From BOG-1112 sp964611335 (GTDB lineage Bacteria; Bdellovibrionota_B; Oligoflexia; Oligoflexales; Bog-1112), in the NCBI GenBank assembly GCA_964611335.1, contig CAZSXR010000001.1, positions 62,001 through 126,000 of the forward strand: a stretch of 64,000 bases of DNA, in the 5' to 3' direction. Shown here piece by piece: positions 46,210 through 55,610 of this stretch. The notes under the pieces are model-generated. The model saw only the letters and a program-made list of their open reading frames with translations. It was not told the origin of the DNA and made no database searches. Position numbers and translations under genes: made by a program. Position 1 is the first letter of the stretch, and each line of letters begins with the position of its first letter.

Positions 46210-46364
46210 GATGGGTCCCGTGCTGTAGGTGCTTTGATGAAAATACAGAAATTAAAATGATGAGTGTTTAAATGAAACTAAGCCAAAAAGATCCATCCGT
46301 CTTCTCATCAAACTCTCAAGACTTCTCAGCTATTTTTTAAACATATAATTGAGGAGATCGAAGA

Positions 46365-47528
46365 ATGCGAATGATCATCACTCTTGTAGTGTTTTTCTTT
46401 AGCTCCCTAGCTTTTTCTGATGCGGGTAAGTGGAAACAGCATGCATGCGACACCGTTTTTTTTGTTCAGGAGGATTGGGATGAGAAAGCCTTAAATAAAG
46501 AAGAAAATGTAGAAAAAAGATTAGAAGCCATAGCTGCTCTCAGTTGTAAATACTTTCCTGTAAATGTGAAAGTGAAGCTGCCAAAGACAAGACGTTTTTT
46601 TCATCATGATCCTGGTCTTTCAGAATCGGAAGAAGTTGTGAGAAGATACTTGTCCAATATTAATATCGAAGAACTTGAAAATATGAGTGATAAGGGCTTG
46701 GTTAACTTTATTAATACCATGTCGAAATATCAAGTTCCTATTCGCTGGGTGGATAATCAAAAGAAAAAGCACAAACATACTATGGAGACAAATGGAGCTG
46801 CGGCTCTTGCTTTGGGTTTGGGTACTAAAGGAAAGTTGGAATTGGTTTCAAGAATGATGGTTCTCGCACCTTCTTCTATATTGCCTATTTTCGATGGAGA
46901 ACTTGCAGTTCTCGCAGATTTTAATTTTTTGGCATACACACTTTTAGAAAGTGTCAAACATATAGACTCCGTGAATATCGTTGATGCTGTTCTCGCAAAT
47001 TCACATCTCGTCGCTTATTACATGCGTTTTTGGAGTGGAGGAAAACATCAAAATCTATCCCCTCTCATGTTGCAGCTCATTGCAAAAATGGTGGAGTTGA
47101 CACAGGGGGGGCAATCCCATTACTCCTTAAATCCTCGTCAAAAAGGGATGCTTATAGGCATGATGCTTTCTGGTGCGCTTCATTTTTCAAAAGAAATAAA
47201 ATCGGAAGATGAAAGAAAAATTTGGATTGTCCAAACAGCTACGAATTTAGGCTGGGCTGCTACAGCATTGTTTGGAGCTATTCCTATTGCGGGAACGGGT
47301 CTGGCTTTGCTAACGGGAATTCCTTCTATGGCATTGGTTTTGGCGGGAGCTATTTACAGTAAAAATGGACCTCATGATGAGTCCCCATCCATCAAATCCA
47401 TAGAAGGAAATATTGAACTGAAACTGTTGCAATCTATTCCGCTTGACTCAGAAGACTTGCGTAACGATGCTTTGTTGCTTTTGAAGTCTATGAGTGCTGT
47501 GATTCATGCAAACGGATTTGGGGATTAA
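46365..47528 (+). CDS. Exported protein with C-terminal hydrophobic hairpin, unknown function
   Basis: The 387-residue protein has a signal peptide (MRMIITLVVFFFSSLAFSDA) and a strong GAGGAG site. A Cys pair lies early in the mature part (HACDTV, ALSCKYF). The middle is helical and charged. Residues about 301-335 form a hydrophobic Gly/Ala-rich hairpin (WAATALFGAIPIAGTGLALL, then MALVLAGAIYS), followed by a hydrophilic tail. This layout recalls membrane-inserting toxins or effectors but no family was recognised. It is divergent from the RCC1-like gene, with 155 bases between. Confidence 0.75.
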   Translation: MRMIITLVVFFFSSLAFSDAGKWKQHACDTVFFVQEDWDEKALNKEENVEKRLEAIAALSCKYFPVNVKVKLPKTRRFFHHDPGLSESEEVVRRYLSNINIEELENMSDKGLVNFINTMSKYQVPIRWVDNQKKKHKHTMETNGAAALALGLGTKGKLELVSRMMVLAPSSILPIFDGELAVLADFNFLAYTLLESVKHIDSVNIVDAVLANSHLVAYYMRFWSGGKHQNLSPLMLQLIAKMVELTQGGQSHYSLNPRQKGMLIGMMLSGALHFSKEIKSEDERKIWIVQTATNLGWAATALFGAIPIAGTGLALLTGIPSMALVLAGAIYSKNGPHDESPSIKSIEGNIELKLLQSIPLDSEDLRNDALLLLKSMSAVIHANGFGD

Positions 47529-47550
47529 AAATGTTGTTATCTCAACAGCA

Positions 47551-48672
47551 CTATACGTTGAAACGGAATTCCATAATATCTCCATCCTTCACAACGTATT
47601 CCTTCCCTTCAATTCTAATTAAGCCTTTTTCCTTTAACTGAGCTTTATTCTTTGTCTGACGCATGTCATCCATAGTGTAAACTTCAGCACAGATGAATCC
47701 ACGTTCGAAGTCTGAGTGAATCACCCCCGCAGCTTCAGGCGCTTTTGCGCCTTTGCGTATAGTCCATGCATGAACTTCTTTTTCACCTGCGGTGAAATAG
47801 TTCATAAGCCCCAAAATTTCGAAAGCTTTGCTTGCGAGTCTATCCAAGCCGGTTTCATGCATGCCCAAAGCTTCGAGCATTTCTTTCTTTTCTTCAGGGC
47901 CAAGTAGACTCAGCTCGGATTCAATTTTTCCAGATATCAAGACACATCCTGCGTCTTCTTCCTGAGCTCTTTTCTTAACAAGTTTTGTAAACTCGTTATC
48001 CTGAGTTCCGTCTGCAAGACTTTCTTCTACATTGCAAACATACAGAACTTTTTTTGCAGAAAGCAAATGCATCTCTTGGTAGGCAACGTTGACCGCTGCA
48101 ATATCTCCTGCAAATTTATCAAGATCGAAAGAGCGTGCTGGAAGTAGTTTCTGTAAATGTTCATTCAAAGCTTCGAGCATAGCTACGACTGCTAAATTTT
48201 CTTTAGTCTGTCCACCTCGTGCATTTTTCCGGTAACGGATCAAAGCTTTTTCGAGGGTCTCGTAATCAGCAAGTATGAGCTCAGATTCTATTGTTGTGAT
48301 GTCGTTCAGAGGATTGATCTTGCCATCGACGTGTATAACGTTTGAATCTTCGAAACAACGTACGACATGAATGAGCGCATTGGTTTCGCGTATGTGACCT
48401 AAAAATTTATTTCCAAGCCCTTCGCCTTTGGAAGCGCCTTTGACCAAACCAGCAATGTCTACGAATTCGACAACGGAAGGGACAATCACTTTTGTTTTGA
48501 TATAAGCGGCAAGTTCCAGAAGACGCTTGTCGGCAACTTCGACAATTCCGACGTTAGGATCGATAGTGCAAAAAGGATAATTCTCGGAAGGAGCACCTTT
48601 CGCAGTTAACGCGTTAAAAATGGTTGATTTTCCAACATTCGGTAAACCGATAATTCCACACTTAAGACCCAT
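47551..48672 (-). CDS. ychF: Ribosome-binding ATPase YchF (OLA1 family)
   Basis: The 373-residue P-loop protein has G1 GLPNVGKST (residues 9-17), VDIAGLVKGASKGEGLGNKFL, a coiled-coil insert, and the C-terminal TGS domain ending EGKEYVVKDGDIMEFRFNV. YchF prefers ATP and binds ribosomes, with a role in stress and translation control. Its start lies 5 bases after the yajQ stop, with GAGGCG inside yajQ, so the two are coupled. Confidence 0.96.
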   Translation of the reverse strand: MGLKCGIIGLPNVGKSTIFNALTAKGAPSENYPFCTIDPNVGIVEVADKRLLELAAYIKTKVIVPSVVEFVDIAGLVKGASKGEGLGNKFLGHIRETNALIHVVRCFEDSNVIHVDGKINPLNDITTIESELILADYETLEKALIRYRKNARGGQTKENLAVVAMLEALNEHLQKLLPARSFDLDKFAGDIAAVNVAYQEMHLLSAKKVLYVCNVEESLADGTQDNEFTKLVKKRAQEEDAGCVLISGKIESELSLLGPEEKKEMLEALGMHETGLDRLASKAFEILGLMNYFTAGEKEVHAWTIRKGAKAPEAAGVIHSDFERGFICAEVYTMDDMRQTKNKAQLKEKGLIRIEGKEYVVKDGDIMEFRFNV

Positions 48673-48677
48673 TGCGA

Positions 48678-49169
48678 CTAACGCCTCATATTGATGTATT
48701 GTAAAGGAATGCCAAGATTGGCTTGCTTAACAGTTGAGATGACTTCTTGCAAGTCATCGATTTTCTTAGCCGTCACTCTCACCTGATCATCTTGAATTTC
48801 TGGTTGGACTTTTAAACCGGAATTTTTGATCAACTGGGTGATCTTTTTGGCTTCCTCCTTGCTAAGACCTGAACGTAAAGTTACTTTCTGTTTCAACGTT
48901 CGATTAGATGCGACTTCTTCTTTCTCATACAGAAGGACGCGACAATCAATCTGCCTTTTAGCGAGTTTTGTTTCTAAGATCTGATGGATAGCACGAAGCT
49001 TCATCTCATCGTCTGCTGTAATTTTAAGGATTTTATTCTCGCGTTCGAACTCAAGAGTGGATTTCCCAGATTTGAAATCAAAACGGCCTGTCATTTCCTT
49101 GCAAGCCTGATTTACGGCGTTATCAATCTCTTGTAAGTCTACTTCGCAGACAATATCGAATGATGGCAT
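48678..49169 (-). CDS. yajQ: YajQ-family nucleotide-binding protein
   Basis: The start at 49169 is chosen because GGAG lies 5-6 bases upstream and the product then has the usual 163 residues beginning MPSFDIVCEVDLQEIDNA. Conserved stretches are ACKEMTGRFDFKSG and the C-terminal TVKQANLGIPLQYINMR. Family members bind RNA or nucleotides; some bind cyclic-di-GMP (for example in Xanthomonas). It heads a two-gene unit with ychF and is divergent from dnaG. Confidence 0.94.
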   Translation of the reverse strand: MPSFDIVCEVDLQEIDNAVNQACKEMTGRFDFKSGKSTLEFERENKILKITADDEMKLRAIHQILETKLAKRQIDCRVLLYEKEEVASNRTLKQKVTLRSGLSKEEAKKITQLIKNSGLKVQPEIQDDQVRVTAKKIDDLQEVISTVKQANLGIPLQYINMRR

Positions 49170-49222
49170 ATTAACTCCATATATCAAGTGATGAATCACC
49201 ATATTGCACAACTGGAAACAAA

Positions 49223-51070
49223 ATGCAGGAGATAAAAAAACAAATACTATCAAGACTCAGCCTGATGACGCTGATTGGAGAAGCTGTATCTCTGCAAAAG
49301 CGTGGCAACTTTGCTACTGGTCTTTGTCCTTTCCACGAAGAAAATACTCCGAGCTTCTATGTTTACGAAGACCACTACCATTGTTATGGATGTGGGGAAC
49401 ACGGAGATGCCATAAGCTATGTGCGTAAAGTTCAAGGCCTTTCTTTTATGGACAGTCTCCGTTGGTTAGCTGACAAAGCGGGGATTAGTTTAAGTGCTAC
49501 AGAAGAAGATAAAAAATACGCGGGGGAGTGGAAGAAAAAAGCACGCGAAAATCAGATACTTCTTGCTGCCAAAGATTTCTTCTGCAGTCAGTTCAAAGAT
49601 CCTTTCCAAGGTAAATTCGCTCGGGCCTATTGGGAAACGCGTAAAATTTCTCAAGAAATTTGTGAAGAATGGGGGATCGGTTGTGCTCCTGCATTTCCAG
49701 ATGCTTTGTGGAAACATCTGAAAACGTTAGGTTTCCGCTCAGAAGAATTAGCGGCAAGTTCCTTAGTGAATCAGGGGCGCGATCGCGTATACGATTTTTT
49801 CCAAAACCGATTGATTATTCCCATACGTGATGAACAGTCTCGCATCATAGCTTTTACGGGACGGAGCTTAGGGGATGAACTTCCTAAATACAAAAATAGC
49901 CGTTTTGAAAAAGGTTCCTTCCTTTTCGGTCTTGACCGAGCACGTAACGGTATAAGACAAAAATCTCGCGCAATCATAGTGGAAGGTCACTTTGATGCCT
50001 TACAAATGTGGAATCATGGCTTGAATGAAACGGTCGCATGTCAAGGAACTGCACTGACCCATGATCATCTGCGCAAACTCAGTGCTTTTACTCGTCAAAT
50101 TATATTGATCTTCGATGGAGACCGCGCAGGTCATAAAGCTGCTTTAAAGACACTTGATCAGGCCTTTAATTTCCCTGAAGTTTACTTCAAAGTAGCTTTG
50201 CTTCCTCCTCAAGAAGATCCCGACAGTTTGCTCCGTACCAAGGGACGAGAAGCATTAGACTCTCTTCTTGAAAAGGCAGAAGACTTGTTAGATTTCGCCA
50301 TCCGCGATCGCTTACAAAATGCACCCCAAACTGGTCTTGCAGAAACACTCTCTCAAAGTATCTTCCCTTGGTTACAACAGGTCTCCGATCCCCTTCGGCG
50401 TGCGGTGCTCCTTCAGAAAGTTGCCCAACACACTGGACTTCCACAAGAAGTCCTCAAAAAAAGCATGGACGGAGTTAAAGCAAAAGCTCCTCAACCTTGG
50501 GACGGAGCAAACCCCAAAACAGAAATTCCAGAAATTCCCAAAGGGGAAAGTGAACATCTATCCACACTAGAAAAAGAATTCATGGGTCATCTTTATTATG
50601 CACAGGCCCATCAGGTCTCACTCGAAGATATTGATGAACTTATAAGGGAATATATGGACCTCGGCGGTGTTTGGGTGGATTTTGCAAATGAGCTTTTGGA
50701 AACTCTAAAAAAGGGGGAGAGTCCTGATAGCAAAGATCAAAATTTTTGGATCACTATTTATCACCCGATGATAAAAGCTTTTCTTGATGAGATCCGTGAT
50801 CGGAAAAGCGCTTTTCACCAGGTCTCAGGAGATATGAGTCCGTGGACGAGATTGCGATTAGAAGCTAGGAAGAAGCGTTTTCGGAAAACACTCGAACTTT
50901 TGAAACAAAAAATAATTTCATTGAAGGTTCAGAAAATAGAAGACCCCGAACTTTGGGGGCACTTGACCCACTCATTGATGAGAACTACTCAAGAGTTGGA
51001 AAGTGTGGATAATATATTGAGAAGGAGGCTGTCTCAGAGCTCCTCAAATAAAACCGCCGAGGCTCATTAA
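49223..51070 (+). CDS. dnaG: DNA primase
   Basis: The 615-residue primase has the N-terminal zinc finger with Cys35, His38, Cys54 and Cys57 (CPFHEENTPSF, YHCYGCGEHGD), the RNA-polymerase basic motif, and the TOPRIM catalytic core (IIVEGHFDALQMW, LIFDGDRAGHKAA). The C-terminal part is the helicase-binding domain with family-low similarity. It makes primers at the replication fork. It lies upstream of rpoD, an order seen in many bacteria, with 198 bases between. Confidence 0.95.
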   Translation: MQEIKKQILSRLSLMTLIGEAVSLQKRGNFATGLCPFHEENTPSFYVYEDHYHCYGCGEHGDAISYVRKVQGLSFMDSLRWLADKAGISLSATEEDKKYAGEWKKKARENQILLAAKDFFCSQFKDPFQGKFARAYWETRKISQEICEEWGIGCAPAFPDALWKHLKTLGFRSEELAASSLVNQGRDRVYDFFQNRLIIPIRDEQSRIIAFTGRSLGDELPKYKNSRFEKGSFLFGLDRARNGIRQKSRAIIVEGHFDALQMWNHGLNETVACQGTALTHDHLRKLSAFTRQIILIFDGDRAGHKAALKTLDQAFNFPEVYFKVALLPPQEDPDSLLRTKGREALDSLLEKAEDLLDFAIRDRLQNAPQTGLAETLSQSIFPWLQQVSDPLRRAVLLQKVAQHTGLPQEVLKKSMDGVKAKAPQPWDGANPKTEIPEIPKGESEHLSTLEKEFMGHLYYAQAHQVSLEDIDELIREYMDLGGVWVDFANELLETLKKGESPDSKDQNFWITIYHPMIKAFLDEIRDRKSAFHQVSGDMSPWTRLRLEARKKRFRKTLELLKQKIISLKVQKIEDPELWGHLTHSLMRTTQELESVDNILRRRLSQSSSNKTAEAH

Positions 51071-51268
51071 AAAACAAAACTTGAGTCTAATGTAAACAAT
51101 GTTTATAAGTAGGGGGAATGATGCAAATCTATTCGCACCTTCCTCTTGCTTTTTTTTCATACAAAGTAAATTATTAGAATTTGATGGCTGAGCGTCCTGC
51201 TCTGTTTTTGCTTGGAACCTCCTGATCTTTAGTTTTGTTAAAAACACCTTTGAGGATTTTTTGATCAC

Positions 51269-53608
51269 ATGACAAAATCAAAAAAAACCCTACGAAAAAA
51301 GACGCATAGCAGGTCTACGCCTGCTGCGAAGCATTCCAAAAAAACAAAGACCCTCCCGAAAGCCAAAAAGGGGAGCAGTTCAAAAAAGAAACTAAAAGTG
51401 AAAGTTCCTGCTCCCGCTGTTCCTGTTAAAAAAATTCACAAAGCTGAAGTTCCTAAAGCAAAAATCCCAAGTGTTAAAAGTAAAGATAAGGTATTGGAAA
51501 TTGTTCCAAATAAGATGTCCCATTCTGAAAAGTCTGAGAAGGTAGAATCTGTGATTAAGGCTGAGAAACCGAAAAAAGTGGAAAAAGCGAAAGTGGATGA
51601 AAGTGATAAGTCAGAGAAGAAAAGTGATTCACGTTCTCTTGGCAAAAAAGAAATAGAGACAATAGTTCTTGAGTTAAAAGAAACAGCTAAAAAGCAGGAT
51701 GGTATCCTAAGTTTCCGCGACATCAATGCGACTATACCGAGTGATAAAAAAATCAATGCAGAGACTCTTGATGAAATCGTCAGTCTTCTGAGTGATTTGA
51801 ATATAGAAGTTGCACATGCTCCAGCAGCTAAAGATGATTTTTCAATATTAGAAGATGAGTTAGCTTCTGATTTTAGTGCTTTCGTAGAAGAAGCATTGGA
51901 TGACACTGTCATTGCCGACCTTGAAGTTGAAGTCAAGGGAGATGGATTCGAAGTTGAAGTCGAAGAAGTCGAAAAAGTAGTTGTTGGCTTTGAAGCTCCT
52001 GAAGACGATATTGTTGTTGATGAAGACGAAGATGAAGATGAAGACGAAGATGACGAGGTCATAGGAGAAAAAGAAGAAGAAAAACACGAAGCTCCTATAA
52101 GACCAGAAGACGAAGATGACGAGCTTCGTAAAGAACGTGCACTCAAAGCTGCAGATAGTGCAGTAGGTCGTTCAAATGATCCTGTTCGTATATATTTGAG
52201 AAAAATGGGTAGTGTTGCTTTGCTTTCACGTGAAGGTGAAGTTGTCATTGCTAAGAAAATTGAAGCAGCAGAAAACCGTATACTTGAACGCCTCCTAGAT
52301 TTAAAAATAGGAATGGCCGCTATTTCCGATACAGCTCGTAAGTTTATCAACAATGAAATTCGTATGAAGAGCTGGATCAAAGGCTTCGATGACGATGAAG
52401 CCTCTAACAATGAAGAAGTCCACGAAGAAAAAGTTCGCGAGTCTACACGTCAGTTCATGGTCCTTTTTGAAAATTATGAACAGGCTCTAGCAAAACGTTC
52501 TACAGCAAAAGCCCATCTAGCAAAAATCAAAGAATGTAAACAGATCGTATTCGATGCTTTACGTGACTTGAATATCAACCGTAAAGTCATGTTGATGGTC
52601 GTAAACACACTTGCTGAACACTCGAATTCCTTGCGTGAAAGTCGTCAGGATCTTGAACTTTACGCTCGACGCCTCCAAACAACCCGTGAAGAACTTGCAA
52701 AGCATATTTCGCACAAGCCCTCAACTGCATTTGGTGCGGTTAACGAACGTGAATGGTTGCGTATTTCTCGTAATTTCAAAAATGCGATGGAAACTATAGA
52801 ACATAGTTTGCAAGCAACAGGTTTGGATGAAGCAGCTCTTGTAGTGACATACGATGAATTGGTTCGTATGCAGAACGAAGCAGAACTTGCGAAAAGAGAA
52901 TTGGTCGAAGCCAATCTTCGACTCGTTGTTTCTATTGCGAAAAAATATACAAATCGAGGTTTACAGTTCTTGGATCTGATCCAGGAAGGAAATATCGGTC
53001 TGATGAAAGCGGTTGAAAAATTCGAATATCGCCGTGGATATAAATTCTCGACTTATGCAACGTGGTGGATACGCCAGGCAATTACGCGTGCTATCGCTGA
53101 TCAAGCCCGTACCATTCGTATTCCTGTGCATATGATTGAAACCATCAACAAACTTATACGTACAAGCCGTTATTTAGTTCAGGAAATGGGACGTGAACCT
53201 ACACCTGAAGAAATCGCTGCACGTATGGACATGTCTTTGGACAAAGTTCGTAAAGTCTTGAAGATTGCCGTGGAACCTATCTCTCTTGAGACGCCTATTG
53301 GTGAAGAGGAAGATAATCACATCGGTGATTTTTTGGAAGACAAGTCCACCAGTTCTCCTTCCGAGAATGTGATTATGAGTGCTTTGTCAGAACAGACACA
53401 GAAGGCACTTGCCACTCTGACTCCGCGTGAAGAGAAGGTTCTTCGTATGCGTTTTGGTATTGGCGAGAAAAGTGATCATACACTCGAAGAAGTGGGGCAA
53501 AATTTCGATGTAACACGTGAGCGTATTCGCCAGATTGAAGCAAAAGCGTTGCGTAAATTACGCCATCCTTCACGAAGTAAAAAACTTCGTGCCTTCATCG
53601 AATCTTGA
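51269..53608 (+). CDS. rpoD: Primary RNA polymerase sigma factor RpoD with basic N-terminal extension
   Basis: The 779-residue sigma factor has all of regions 1.2 (DPVRIYLRKMGSVALLSREGE), 2 (ANLRLVVSIAKKYTNRGLQF, EYRRGYKFSTYATWWIRQA), 3 and 4 (TPREEKVLRMRFGIGEKSDH, TRERIRQIEAKALRKLRHPS). Before region 1.1 lies an unusual extension of about 130 residues very rich in Lys, Ser, Val and Pro, and residues about 225-285 are extremely acidic. The long non-conserved insert between regions 1.2 and 2.1 is present. The start has GAGG about 13 bases upstream, a rather long spacing. Confidence 0.96.
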   Translation: MTKSKKTLRKKTHSRSTPAAKHSKKTKTLPKAKKGSSSKKKLKVKVPAPAVPVKKIHKAEVPKAKIPSVKSKDKVLEIVPNKMSHSEKSEKVESVIKAEKPKKVEKAKVDESDKSEKKSDSRSLGKKEIETIVLELKETAKKQDGILSFRDINATIPSDKKINAETLDEIVSLLSDLNIEVAHAPAAKDDFSILEDELASDFSAFVEEALDDTVIADLEVEVKGDGFEVEVEEVEKVVVGFEAPEDDIVVDEDEDEDEDEDDEVIGEKEEEKHEAPIRPEDEDDELRKERALKAADSAVGRSNDPVRIYLRKMGSVALLSREGEVVIAKKIEAAENRILERLLDLKIGMAAISDTARKFINNEIRMKSWIKGFDDDEASNNEEVHEEKVRESTRQFMVLFENYEQALAKRSTAKAHLAKIKECKQIVFDALRDLNINRKVMLMVVNTLAEHSNSLRESRQDLELYARRLQTTREELAKHISHKPSTAFGAVNEREWLRISRNFKNAMETIEHSLQATGLDEAALVVTYDELVRMQNEAELAKRELVEANLRLVVSIAKKYTNRGLQFLDLIQEGNIGLMKAVEKFEYRRGYKFSTYATWWIRQAITRAIADQARTIRIPVHMIETINKLIRTSRYLVQEMGREPTPEEIAARMDMSLDKVRKVLKIAVEPISLETPIGEEEDNHIGDFLEDKSTSSPSENVIMSALSEQTQKALATLTPREEKVLRMRFGIGEKSDHTLEEVGQNFDVTRERIRQIEAKALRKLRHPSRSKKLRAFIES

Positions 53609-53620
53609 TGTTAATTTGTC

Positions 53621-53641
53621 GACTCTCTGTTTTGCAGAGTC
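53621..53641 (+). terminator. Hairpin after rpoD
   Basis: GACTCT (53621-53626) pairs with AGAGTC (53636-53641) around a 9-base loop. There is no long T tract after it, so it may act as a processing or weak termination element between rpoD and the tRNA. Confidence 0.3.
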
Positions 53642-53653
53642 TTGTGTTCGTGG

Positions 53654-53730
53654 GGGTCCATAGCTCAGTTGGTTAGAGCAGGGTGCTCATAACTCCAAGG
53701 TCCCTGGTTCGAGTCCAGGTGGGCCCACCA
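53654..53730 (+). tRNA. tRNA with CAU anticodon (Met elongator or Ile2)
   Basis: The 77-base cloverleaf has acceptor GGGTCCA/TGGGCCC (one G-U pair), D-stem GCTC/GAGC, T-arm CCTGG-TTCGAGT-CCAGG and an encoded CCA end. The anticodon loop CTCATAA gives CAU. Whether it is elongator tRNA-Met or the lysidine-modified tRNA-Ile2 cannot be decided from the anticodon alone. The anticodon stem, GGGTG with CTCCA, contains two non-pairs (27-43 G/A and 30-40 T/T). Confidence 0.9.
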
Positions 53731-53883
53731 CGCAATTTTTTAGCTTCACAAATCCTCTCAAAAGTTTTCTCTGACAGGTCTCTTATCTTATATTGGAAAA
53801 TCTAAGGTTTGAAATAAGCACATTTTTAGTGTAACAACCCCACATTAGTTTCCATATTTCCAATTTATTAGGTTGAGGTTCCC

Positions 53884-54921
53884 TTGAGGCCTTTTCGATT
53901 AGATCTCATTTTTATTATTTGTTTACTTAGATCCCTTTCTTTGCAAGCTTCAGGGGAAGAGTTTGATTTGAAAAGTCCTGCACATATTGAAGATCTATGG
54001 GGTAATTCGCAAATCATAAGAGCTCGTTGCTTAACAGCGAAAAAAGATCTCGTTATGCTTATACTTGAGTTTGATGCCCCTCTCCAACTTCCACAGTTTA
54101 ACCAACGAAACTATGCGCTCGTAAAATGGATTCCCGAAAATACGCAAGAAGTAGAAATAAACGAACGTATCCTGAACTCTTCGGGAACTATTCCTGCTTT
54201 TGGTTTCCATCTTTCTAATTTTAACCTTAGTAGCCTTTTACCAAATTGGAATGACGATGCTGTTGAAGGTCTCAGAAATTCTATAAATAGAATTGCAGGT
54301 TCAAATGTTGTAGGACCTTTGAGTCAAAGAAATAGCACCCTTCTTGTGATGCCTTTTTTAAGTCTCATCCAATTGGATCATTACATAGAATCTTATGGAT
54401 CGAGTGAAAGGCTGGTAGATCAAGTTCGATCTTTTTTAGAGCCCGTATTTGATCTCATGAGAGAAGAGGGAATAACTCATGGTGACTTAGCTTTACGAAA
54501 TGCTGGTGTTATTTTAAATAATAAGGATGAAATCAACTCTATAGTGCTTTACGATTTTGGAGGAAGAAATGCTGGCATTTCTGATTGTGATTCCGTTCCT
54601 TATCACGAAACTTTAGACTACTTGCTTGAACTTGTTCGTGCAAGAATTTCAGTAAAACCAAGAAGCACTCGTAATAGTAATAAGTTGTCAACTCCAGAAA
54701 AAAATCGAAATTTACCAATCGATTCTGATCCAACTCCTTTGCGTAAGGGTGTCCGTAAATTATCAGCGGGTTCTCCCTACGCTCCTAATCCAGAGAATCC
54801 TAAAGTGAAAAAAAGAAGAAGGGTAGAAAAAGAAATTTGTTCTTCTTGTTATTTTTCGAAAAAGCGCTTTCCTGATTTTGATCCCGACAATGGTAGGGCC
54901 GGCGCTTATTTCCTTTTTTGA
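53884..54921 (+). CDS. Exported protein-kinase-like protein with basic C-terminal cluster
   Basis: Translation starts at TTG with GAGG 6-7 bases upstream. The 345-residue protein has a signal peptide (LDLIFIICLLRSLSLQASG). The kinase-like core contains YALVKW (possible ATP Lys), EINERIL, the catalytic loop HGDLALRN (199-206) and YDFGG (Asp224), so the main catalytic residues are present though the glycine loop is not recognisable. The C-terminal region is disordered and basic, with KVKKRRRVEKE at 307-317, like a nuclear localisation signal, then CSSC. No close family was recognised. Confidence 0.7.
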   Translation: MRPFRLDLIFIICLLRSLSLQASGEEFDLKSPAHIEDLWGNSQIIRARCLTAKKDLVMLILEFDAPLQLPQFNQRNYALVKWIPENTQEVEINERILNSSGTIPAFGFHLSNFNLSSLLPNWNDDAVEGLRNSINRIAGSNVVGPLSQRNSTLLVMPFLSLIQLDHYIESYGSSERLVDQVRSFLEPVFDLMREEGITHGDLALRNAGVILNNKDEINSIVLYDFGGRNAGISDCDSVPYHETLDYLLELVRARISVKPRSTRNSNKLSTPEKNRNLPIDSDPTPLRKGVRKLSAGSPYAPNPENPKVKKRRRVEKEICSSCYFSKKRFPDFDPDNGRAGAYFLF

Positions 54922-55610
54922 TATTATGGAAAAATTACTAAGATTATTTTTCCCTTCAAAACATCTTACTAATTTTCTAAATTTTGGCATTGTCTAAATT
55001 TAGTTGGTCGACTAACAGTTTTAGTCAATTAAATGAGTATATTTAATTTAAGTTGATTGATTTCATCAAAATATAAAAATTTTGACTTTATATTTTTCTT
55101 CAAACATATTTTGTTCGAACAAATGAAGATATTTTGCGCGTTTTTTGTCGAAGCTAGGTAATTTTTCTAAAGATTGAAAGGGGATAGCTCAAATCAATCG
55201 ATCGGTCTTCAGATTTCTATGAGTTTTCCTGGGTTGTGCGAACTGTTTTATTCTTATTGATTCTCTTATAAAAATACTTAAGATGAGCACTTCTCATGTT
55301 GTGTATTCAAACAATCACCTCACATTCTTTTGCAAATGGTAAAATTTACATGTTCAGAAAACTCGTCTTAAGCTGCTTTGTCAAATTTTTAGCATCCAAT
55401 ATAGAGAGATCTTAGCTTGATTGAAATGATAGTTTTTGAACAGAATTAGAAAAAGATGAAGGAATAGTTTGGGATACCTTGACGAACCTAAATTCTCAAA
55501 TAGAAAACTGGAATGAGCAATCGAATGACATTGTAGAATTGCAATATGCTTTATCCAATATTGGATTCCTAATAGTTGGAATTTTCAGCGTAATTTTAGG
55601 ATGGAATAGT
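54922..55610. other. AT-rich intergenic stretch without a recognisable gene
   Basis: About 690 bases, visibly more AT-rich than the flanks. No ORF has both a plausible start signal and a recognisable product; the frame open from 55479 has no ribosome-binding site until the start at 55611. It contains a perfect 14-base palindrome TTTGTTCGAACAAA at 55110-55123, which could be a dimeric repressor site, and a small ATGAG/CTCAT hairpin at 55283-55297. No promoter is convincing. Confidence 0.5.

Noticed and set aside
46344..46349. Perfect TATAAT before the gene at 46365
   Set aside because: Transcription from it would begin inside the ribosome-binding site, so it is unlikely to serve as this gene's promoter.
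51436..52410. 324-codon open frame on the minus strand, very rich in serine
   Set aside because: It is the antisense of the Lys/Glu/Asp-rich part of rpoD, whose codons read as Ser/Leu on the other strand. It has no ribosome-binding site or recognisable domain.
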